Assembly: GCF_002099425.1 (NCBI RefSeq)
Contig: NW_018343992.1
Span: 3,116,001-3,180,000 of the forward strand
Direction: 5' to 3'
Origin: Phascolarctos cinereus
Lineage: Eukaryota > Chordata > Mammalia > Diprotodontia > Phascolarctidae
DNA: 64,000 nt
Within the stretch, counting starts at the first letter, position 1. Every line of letters begins with the position of its first letter. Of the stretch, positions 56,782-64,000 are shown one piece after another. A program made the translations under genes and the position numbers. The notes below the pieces were generated by a model. That model had not been told where the DNA came from and ran no database searches. It saw nothing but the letters and a program-made list of their open reading frames with translations.

Positions 56782-57016
56782 CTGTTGTTGTTGTTGTTAT
56801 GTCATTTTTCAGTCATGTCTGACTTTTCTTGATAGAGATGCTATAGTGTTTACCAGTTTCTTCTTCAGCTCATTTTACAAAGGAGGAACTGAGGCAAACA
56901 AGGTTAAGTGACTTGCCTAGTGTCACACAGCTAGTGTCTGAGGCCAGATTTGAACTCACAAAATTGAGTCTTCCTGACTTCAGTCCTGGCACTCTATTCA
57001 CTGTGTCACCTAGCTG
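56782..57016 (-). mobile_element. tRNA-headed SINE with RTE-like tail, TSD found
   Basis: Antisense: gttgttgttgttatgtcatt, agcacactttt-free middle, gacttgcctagtgtcacaca, ctctattcactgtgtcacct. Flanking repeats tcctagatcaatc (56769-56781) and tcctagatcagtc (57017-57029) differ at one base. Confidence 0.85.
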
Positions 57017-57029
57017 TCCTAGATCAGTC

Positions 57030-57340
57030 ATAACATCTTCCGAATTTGCCTTAAGGCTTACAAGTGGAAGCATGGGGGTGATAAAAGCCTAAATGGGGCT
57101 CATGAATACCCAACTAACCCATAGCTACTTGACCTGCTGATAAATGAAGATACAGAATGATGGTTCTGTGGCTAGGGGGTAAAGGGCAAGATGTAGAATG
57201 GATTGTACAGAATTATTATAGTATACACTAAGGCAATAAGTATTTATTTACAACTTCCTTTTTGTTTTCTAGTATTTTTATTCTTACAGTTATTTTCATT
57301 TACCTATGCCCTCAAATATTTCCTTCTCTGGTCCTAGAAT
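57030..57340. other. Unclassified stretch
   Basis: No gene or named repeat seen. Confidence 0.4.
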
Positions 57341-57344
57341 TTGG

Positions 57345-57555
57345 ACACTTCGAAGGTCTAGCCTGAAGTGTAAGGGACTTCATCTGCCAATAAAAATCAG
57401 CAGCTTCTTTGCAACTCATACATGCACAGAGTTACCTAGGGCACTGAGACAGTCATATATTTGCCCAGGGTCACACAGCCAGAATGTGTCAGAGACAGTT
57501 TTTGAATTCAGATCTTCTTGACTTGAGACAGCTCTCTGTCCATGGTCTCACCCTG
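57345..57555 (-). repeat. MIR-like SINE, marsupial subtype
   Basis: It has cactgagacagtcatatatt, cccagggtcacacagccaga, cagagacagtttttgaattc and ctgtccatggtctcaccctg, after a 5' block (gaagtgtaagggacttcatc) that I associate with a marsupial MIR subtype. Confidence 0.6.
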
Positions 57556-57564
57556 CTTCTCTTA

Positions 57565-58835
57565 ATTTACCTACCAAAATATGGTCTATAAGTACAGCCC
57601 CCAGAACACAAGTGGTTAATGTATTTTCCTGCTTGAAAAGGCATACCTTTTCCTTCATTTTTAATGTGTAGTGGTGAGTGAATTCAATGGGTTTCAAGCA
57701 CCTGAAACAAATTCAAGCCCCATTAGTGTTTCTCATCTATACCAACTACCAAATGCTGGTGATTTATGAGACTTAATGGTGTACTAACTTGCTTTATGTC
57801 AATGTAAGTCATTTATGGTATGCCATGAGACAAATTGCTCTAAAGTGCCGTAATGCATCATCATGCATGCCGTATTTTCCAAAATGGAGGAAACAATCCA
57901 GGAGTGCAAGTTTAAATTAATCAAAATGTTATAAGCTCAACCTTGTTTGAATGTCAGAAGTTTTCTGTGAGTCATGACAAAGCTATCCTAAGAAAATATT
58001 ACCTTTCCTATTCACAACACTAGATAGTTCAGGAAGTGTTCTCTGTTCCATTTTAAACCTCCAATTTTAAGCACTCAAAGTCCTTTCTTCTCTTATACCT
58101 TGAAAGTCAAAATCATCAAATTCTCATGGGTGCCAAGTTCAAGCTACTAACCCAAGAAGTCAGGTTAGCAGAATGGAGTTTAGCCCTAACCTACTGCCCT
58201 TCATGTTTAAAGAAGGAATGGTTGAGGGGCTAAAGGTCAGACAGACAATAGAAATGGGAAGAAAGGCATGAATTTGAGAAGCATCATGAAAGAAGCATTG
58301 ACAGAGCTTGGTGACTGATGTGCACATTCATTTGTTCATTTCTAACTTGACCTTTGGTGTGCAGCCTTAGCCACAGATGGTCTGAAACTCCTCTTGCTTG
58401 CACCAAATCACTCATACCCTTCCCAGGAGTCAGATACTACTGGAGGAAGACAAAGAACCATACAGAGACTGCAAATTCATGCCAATAGCACATACATAGG
58501 ACCATGAGAAAAGTTCAGCAATCCTACTACCCATGGCATCCTCGATACTTGTGAATGCTACATTCTATATATTCCTGGGAATGAGGAAATCCTCAAATGA
58601 TGGCAGTAGTTACAAATAATAAATAACTTTGGAAGGGGCAAAAAAAATTCAAGGCATTTAATATGAAGTCTGAAGTCAACTGAATTTTTCTGGTCTTGTT
58701 AATAGATAAGTTCAAGCAAAATAACTTTTAGAACAGCAAAGAATTTCCACAAATCAGTGACAAGCAGGCTAGCAATGGTTGACTTGATAGCAATGGTATA
58801 TGTTGGGGAAATATTTTGTCTAAATGCTTCTTTAA
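57565..58835. other. Unclassified 1.3 kb stretch
   Basis: No gene or named repeat seen. Confidence 0.4.
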
Positions 58836-59027
58836 AAAAAAGAGAGAAAGAATAAATCAATGAATTGGATATGCAATTAAAATGTAACAAATAGAGAACA
58901 ACTCAACATGAAAATAAAAATTATGTACATCAAAGAAGAGGAACACAATTCAAAGCAAAAAATTGAATTGATAAATAAAACTGGAAACATTTCTGGAGAA
59001 AAAAATTGTAAAAGAAAAGCCATTAGG

Positions 59028-59177
59028 ACGGGTGGCTGGGTGGCACAGTGAATAGAGAACCAGCCCTGGAGTCAGGAGGACCTGAGATGAAATACAGCCT
59101 CCAACACTTGCCACTTCCAAGCTGCGTGACCCTGGGCAAATCACTTTACTCCAATTGCCTCATCAAAAAAAAAAAAA
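59028..59177 (+). mobile_element. tRNA-headed SINE without RTE tail, TSD found
   Basis: It has ggtggctgggtggcacagtg, accagccctggagtcaggag, gctgcgtgaccctgggcaaa and a poly(A) tail. The flanking repeat agaaaagccattagg (59013-59027) recurs as ggaaaagccattagg (59178-59192). Confidence 0.85.
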
Positions 59178-59208
59178 GGAAAAGCCATTAGGCAATTTGA
59201 TTTTTTTT

Positions 59209-59301
59209 GGGGGGGGGCAATTGGGATTAAGTGACTTGCCAGGGTCACATAGCTAGTACGTGTCAAGTGTGGTCTGAGGCTGCATCCACTGGGTCACCTC
59301 G
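59209..59301 (-). mobile_element. Second SINE next to the first, with internal deletion
   Basis: Antisense: gggattaagtgacttgccag, ggtcacatagctagtacgtg, then a jump to gcatccactgggtcacctcg. The flanks atttgatttttttt (59195-59208) and the same block from 59302 are a TSD. It landed two bases after the first SINE's 3' TSD. Confidence 0.75.
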
Positions 59302-59689
59302 ATTTGATTTTTTTTAAAAGAAGCAAAAGCCAAATTACCAAAATAAAAACTAAAAAGGCGAATTCATAACAAATAAAGAGAAATTAAAGGAAGTTCTTAG
59401 AAACTCTGGTCCTAGAAGGTCTTAGAAACTCTTTAGCTCAATTATATGCCTACAAAAGTTTTGACAAATAAAATGGATGAAATTCTATAAAACATATACA
59501 ATATCCAGATTAGCAGAACAAGAAATAATATAAAATAACGTTCTTTTTTTGTCTTCAGTTCTTACTGTTACCTCTCTCAGGGGCTTCAGAAACACTTGTG
59601 AGTTGCTATAGTAGGCAACTGGAGAGGCAGCCAGTTTTGGATTAGGAAAGATATTACCTACACATATGTTTAGGATTCTTTCAAACCTA

Positions 59690-61435
59690 TTTTTTTAAAC
59701 CTTCCTCAGATTCCACCATATCCTTAAACTATCATGTATCTTTCCATCTTTTCAATACTAAACTCACGGAAAGAACAATCTGTGCCATCCAATTCCTTCA
59801 ACTCTTCACCAACCACTCACTTTTCAACCTCTTGTCATCTTGCTTCTGACCCCACCATTCTACTAACACTTCTCTTTTAAAGGTGGGAAATGAATGATCC
59901 TTTAATTGTTAAGTCATATGTTCTTTTTTCTTAGACATTCTCCTCTTTAACGTCTCTGAAACTTTTGACATGGTTGATCTCCCTTCATTGCTAGCCATTC
60001 TGTTCCCCTAATTGCAATGACACTGCTTTTTCTTGCTTCTCTTCCTACCTAGACGTATTCCTTCTCAATCACTTCCTCAGTTTTTCATCTATCACCTGTC
60101 CTCTAGAAGTTGGTGTCACCCAAGGCCAGGGATGTGCTGGACATAGGGAAAACCAATTGTTAATTTTTCAGCATGAACATTTATACTTCAGTAATCAGCA
60201 AATCTTACAAACCAAGATTCAAATTATTTGTTTTTTCTTGATTGTTTCAACTTAAGAAAGTGATGGAGAAAGTGATAATGTAGACTGTGTAGTGTGTATT
60301 TTTTTTTCTTTTGGAAAGCCACTTGTTAAACATTTACCAGAAAACTACTGCCAAAGGTCTTCTTCTTTTCCTTTTTTATGCTCTCTCCCTTTGTCATCAC
60401 ATCAGCTCCCCTGGATTCAGTTACTATCTCTATGTAGATAACCTCAAAATCTATATTCTTTGACCACAATCTCTTTCCTGATTTCTGGGACTCTGTCTCC
60501 TACATCCTGATAAATGTCTCTCTGGATAGTCTATCTATACCTTAAATTCAATAAGTACAAAAGCAATTCCATCATCTTCTTTAAACCCACCCCTCTTCCA
60601 ACACTTGTTATGTCTGTTAATAATGTCACAATCCTCTAAGTAATCCAGGTCTAAAACATTAGTCAACTGTCATCCCTTCCTATCTGTCATCCTACATAAC
60701 CAAGTGGTGGCACAGCCCTATTGATTCTACCTCATATCTCTCATGTCTACTTCCTTTTCTTCACTCCCTCTACTACTACCCTAGATCAGCCTTTATCATT
60801 TGGACAACTCTAATTATCCCTCCTTCTCTGCATTGTTCCTCCTGCCTTCAGTCTCTCTGTTTTTTTTCTATGCCATCCTTCACATAGCCACTAAATTTGT
60901 CTTTTTAAGCCACAGATCTAACCATATCACTCCTCTGCTCAAATATCTTCATAGTATATAGGACAATGATCTGGCATTTAAAACTCTCACTTATATGACT
61001 CCAGCCCAACTTTCTATGCTTATTTCACATTAATCCCTTTAACCGACTCTTACTTTCCAGCCAAACTTGACTACTAGCTGATACTCATATTCAACATACC
61101 ATCTCATCTCACTAGATGTTCTATGCTCTTTCATCTTTGTATTTCATAATGCTTATTTTCCCCAAAGTTTAACTGAGGTTCTTCTTGCTAGATAGCTTTT
61201 CCCAATATCCCAGCCAAAAGTATTCTCACAGACAGATATGCCTAAGTCATTTTGCCTAGACCTTTCTTCTGTCTCCCATCACTTTCTACCTTATATCAAA
61301 TTTGTGTATATTTGAAAACTCCTGGAGGTCAAGATCAGTTTTATCTCTGTCTTTATATCCCCAACATCTGTCTTAATGTCTTTCACCTAGGAGGTGTGTC
61401 ATAAATGTTTGTTGAATTGAATTCCTCTAGTCTCC
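59690..61435 (+). repeat. LINE-2, longest copy in the window
   Basis: It reads from aacaatctgtgccatccaat through tgaaacttttgacatggttg (AFDTVDH motif), the hAT insertion, gttactatctctatgtagat (YADD region), ccacagatctaaccatatca, acaatgatctggcatttaaa, and gtgtcataaatgtttgttga. Several stops; no intact ORF2. Confidence 0.75.
60127..60350 (+). mobile_element. hAT-like MITE, family A, inside the L2, with 8-bp TSD
   Basis: Ends cagggatgtgctgg and ccagaaaactactg; internal cacttgttaaacatttacca shared with 27059. The flanking octamers are cccaaggc and ccaaaggt (6 of 8). The 8-bp duplication supports a hAT origin. Confidence 0.7.
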
Positions 61436-61439
61436 AACA

Positions 61440-61745
61440 TTGCTATTAAAAATGATTTTTCCTTTTTTTCCTTTCACTGTAAATCAAATAAACATTAATT
61501 TAACAATGTATGACACTATAAAAATATAAAATAAGCACCTACACTGTCCATAGCACAGTAGCAGCCATCAGGGAATACTATAAGAGAAGGGAATTATCTC
61601 TTTCCTCAAGAAAATCTGCCCTCCTCACACTATTATCAAGGGATCATGCTATTCTTTGATATTCCCCATCAGTTCAATTTTCTCTTCAGGGCTTTGAAAA
61701 ATCATTACTTAATGATTTTCTTGGACATTCATTTTTGACTCTTTA
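61440..61745. other. Unclassified stretch
   Basis: No gene or named repeat seen. Confidence 0.4.
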
Positions 61746-61747
61746 GG

Positions 61748-61858
61748 TAGCTCTCCCTTTTCTCCTCCCTCCTCTCCTCTCCTCTCTTCTCTTCTCCTCT
61801 GCTTTCCTCTCCTCTCTTCTCCTCTGCTTTCCTCTCCTCTCATCTCCTCTGTTTTTTC
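61748..61858. repeat. (CTCCT)n-type pyrimidine tract
   Basis: Degenerate CTCCT and CTTCT units on the plus strand, including two near-identical ctctgctttcctctcctctc blocks. Confidence 0.9.
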
Positions 61859-61859
61859 T

Positions 61860-62695
61860 GTGGTAAGGACCCACACATAGTGAGTTTCACATCTAACCTG
61901 GGGGTATTATGTGGCTCAAAGGGAAGCACAATAGACATCTCTAGCCTCTTCTCCCCCTTCTATTTTCCAAAGAAGATTTTAATTCCTTCTAGAAGGGGAA
62001 GTAGGGAATTGAGGATGGAGGCCAGCCTGCTCTTCTAAGAGACAGTGATACCAGGCTAGAATTATATCTTTCTGCTCCCTTAAATATTTTTAGTCCAGGC
62101 GATATGATCAGGTTCAATATAATTTCTGATTACTATTTCTCATTGTTGGGAGATAGGGGACCCCAAACTCTATAACCAAGGCTGACTCCTTTCCCACCAA
62201 ATACCACTTCTACAATGAATACACATAGAGAATAGCAAAGAAATCCACTTATCCAAATTGTAGCAAAACAAATCAGAGAAGGTATACAAAGGAGGGTATA
62301 TGCCAGACAATATAGAATGAAGGAGTTCTCCCAGCTCAGTCCCTCAGTCTCACCCAAGGGGAAACCCTCCAAAGGCTGTAATGTAGCAAGCTGGAGATAG
62401 GGACATGATGAAGACTGCCAGATCCTGTGTCTTCCCAGAGCTTTTTTTTTCCTTCAGCATCCTCAAATAGGATTGATCTCCTACTCCATCTTTCCTCTAA
62501 AGCTAGAAACCAGAAGTTCCTGAAGTGACTGGAAACTTGAAGAGAACTTGAAGAGACTCAGTGAGAACTTGAAGAGCACCTGAAGAAATAACAAGACCCT
62601 TTTCTTCCCCACTTTTGCAAACTTTACCCCACCCCTCATGTAGGGCAGGGCATTTATCTTAACCAGTGAGGAGGAGATATATCAAAGGACTTTGA
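61860..62695. other. Unclassified stretch
   Basis: No gene. A 79-codon minus frame (62372-62133) is of mixed composition without a known domain. An agaacttgaagag unit is repeated three times near 62540-62580. Confidence 0.4.
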
Positions 62696-62699
62696 GGTT

Positions 62700-62815
62700 A
62701 CATTCCTCTGTCTGTGTCTGTCTCTGTCTGTCTGTCACTATCTCTCTGTCTCTCTGTCTCTCTCTCCCTCACTCACTCTCTCCCCTCCCTCCCTCCCTCC
62801 TTTACCTCCCCCCTC
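62700..62815. repeat. (TGTC)/(TCTC)/(CCCT) pyrimidine tract
   Basis: Mixed simple repeats just upstream of the third 7SL-derived copy. Confidence 0.9.
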
Positions 62816-62824
62816 CATTCATCA

Positions 62825-63010
62825 CTCTATTTCACCCAGGTTGGAAGTGTCATAGTTACTTAGAGGCCCAATCCCCCTACTGATTGGCACAGAAGCTTTG
62901 GCCTGGTTAGTTTCCAATCTGGGGAAGTTTAGGATTCAGTTTTTGAACTATCCTTCCTCTCCCTACTCCTCTGCAGAAGTATGGGGTTCATGGATGTGGG
63001 ACATTGTGTA
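62825..63010 (-). pseudogene. 7SL (SRP) RNA pseudogene fragment
   Basis: The plus strand reads tttcacccaggttggaagtg, then atccccctactgattggcac, agaagctttggcctggttag and tttccaatctgggg. This is the antisense of the 3' part of 7SL (cccaggctggagtgcag; atcccactactgatcagcac; gttttgacctgctccgtttcc in part). Alignment past 62935 is weak. Confidence 0.75.
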
Positions 63011-63224
63011 TTATATAATTTTTTCCAATATATTTAGTTGTTTTGTTGACTGTTTTTCCCATTATTCCTCTTTTTAAAAAATACTTTGTTATAAGGGATG
63101 GTTCTCTAGGAAGTGGAAGGGCAGAGTACATAGGAAAATTTAGGTGATAAGATCTTAGTTATCCTTGTTCTGAAAACTTCAAGTCTAGGATATATATAAG
63201 CACATATATATGTACGTGTGTAAT

Positions 63225-63225
<1 letters not shown>

Positions 63226-63270
<45 letters not shown>
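63226..63270. repeat. (GATA)n microsatellite
   Basis: About eleven GATA units, preceded by TATA/CATA sequence. Confidence 0.95.
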
Positions 63271-63271
<1 letters not shown>

Positions 63272-63310
63272 TAGATATATATACACAACACACATATATT
63301 ATACATAACA

Positions 63311-63503
63311 TAATTAATATAATATAAATAATATAATGTAATGTAATGTAACAATATAATATAATATAATATAATATAATATAATATAATATAATATAAT
63401 ATAATATAATATAATATAATATAATATAATATAATATAATATAATATAATATAATATAATATAATATAATATAATATAATATAATATAATACAATATAAT
63501 ATA
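63311..63503. repeat. (ATAAT)n pentanucleotide microsatellite
   Basis: About 30 near-perfect ATAAT units (63353-63490), with AATGT variants before (63335-63351) and one C-containing variant near 63491. It produces long Tyr/Ile frames on the minus strand. Confidence 0.97.
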
Positions 63504-63509
63504 AATGGC

Positions 63510-63810
63510 TTCTACTGTGGGCTCTGTATGCCTGTATCACGAATGCTAAGATTGAATGGCCAGTGCCTCTGACTTTAGCAGCCCAGTTCCTCTAGGACTT
63601 GGAAGCAATATGCTCAGTTATTTGTTCCATCCTCACAACCTTTATGGTCAGTTCTCACATTTTACTGCCTATTTTCCACATCTGTTTATTTCTCTGTGGT
63701 CCCAATCAATAAGAATTTCTTAAATATCTCAGTCTATAGAATCCATACTGGACTGTCTCTTATGTATGAAGCACTTTAACCTTACCTCTGTCTCTGATGT
63801 TCAAATGATC
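63510..63810. other. Unclassified stretch
   Basis: No gene or named repeat seen. Confidence 0.4.
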
Positions 63811-63814
63811 ATTA

Positions 63815-64000
63815 TCAAAAAGCGTTTATTAAGCATTTACTATGTGCCAGTCACTGTGCTAAATGCAAGTGATACAAACAATGACAAAAATATGGTCCCT
63901 GTCCTCAAGGAGCTTAGATTACATTGGGGGAAACAACATGCAAATGACGATTTATATGCAAGATGTATGCAACATATATTGGAGGTAACCTCAGAGGAAA
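63815..64000 (-). repeat. LINE-2 3' end, runs past the window
   Basis: It has ttattaagcatttactatgt, cagtcactgtgctaaatgca, cctgtcctcaaggagcttag and acaacatgcaaatgacg. Confidence 0.75.

Larger units (their letters stand above)
58840..59540 (+). mobile_element. L1-like ORF2 fragment carrying two SINE insertions
   Basis: A-rich sequence on both sides of the SINEs resembles decayed L1 ORF2 by composition and by short motifs such as gataaataaaactggaaac and aacaaataaagagaaattaa. I cannot define a reading frame with confidence. Confidence 0.35.

Noticed and set aside
63106-63540. 144-codon minus frame rich in Tyr, Ile and Leu
   Set aside because: It is the (ATAAT)n and (GATA)n tracts read through.

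Overview
The window looks like non-genic (intronic and flanking) DNA from a marsupial chromosome. The evidence is the repeat population: a tRNA-headed SINE with an RTE/BovB-like tail in about twelve copies, abundant decayed LINE-2 (L2) and MIR, L3/CR1 pieces, L1 3' tails of a type I associate with marsupials, and small hAT and mariner non-autonomous elements. There are no bacterial-style operons, and nearly all listed open reading frames are repeat or microsatellite artefacts. The DNA is AT-rich and visibly CpG-poor. Repeat families are named from memory of their consensus sequences, not from a search, and repeat borders are good to roughly 10-50 bases except where target-site duplications fix them.

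The one feature that looks like host protein-coding sequence is an exon on the plus strand at 44791-45213. It has a consensus acceptor and donor, is 423 nt long (141 codons, phase 0 at both ends), and encodes the two N-terminal motifs shared by EPLIN (LIMA1) and the EPLIN-like N terminus of XIRP2 ('xeplin'). I assign it to XIRP2 as best match. A second possible exon at 34221-34280 carries an ATG and joins in frame, also phase 0, but is weaker. If both are right, 34281-44790 is an intron and everything after 45213 is the next, large intron.

Layout: 1-5 kb holds a long antisense L1 fragment with ORF1 remnants, L2 tails and an L1 3' end. A near-complete 7SL (SRP) RNA pseudogene lies at 5.12-5.41 kb. 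From 6.7 to 13.8 kb there is a mosaic of L2 in both orientations, SINEs, an RTE-like element and a (GAA)n tract, then a second 7SL copy at 13.84-14.09 kb. From 14 to 20 kb the DNA is mostly unclassified, with MIRs and AT/GAA microsatellites. From 20.8 to 25.5 kb there is an L2 inserted in an L2, an L3/CR1 reverse-transcriptase fragment and a well-preserved L2. From 26 to 33.6 kb there are nested SINE, hAT, microsatellite, L2 and CR1 elements around an unclassified 2.3 kb block (28.5-30.8 kb). From 33.6 to 45.2 kb lie the candidate gene exons among repeats. From 45.2 to 64 kb there are hAT and mariner MITEs, very long (CT)n, (ATAAT)n and (GATA)n microsatellites, several L2s, SINE-next-to-SINE insertions and a third 7SL-derived fragment at 62.83-63.01 kb.

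I see no new multi-gene system. The items most worth following up are the XIRP2-like exon with its symmetric phase, the three same-strand 7SL-derived copies in one 64 kb window, and the small MITE families.
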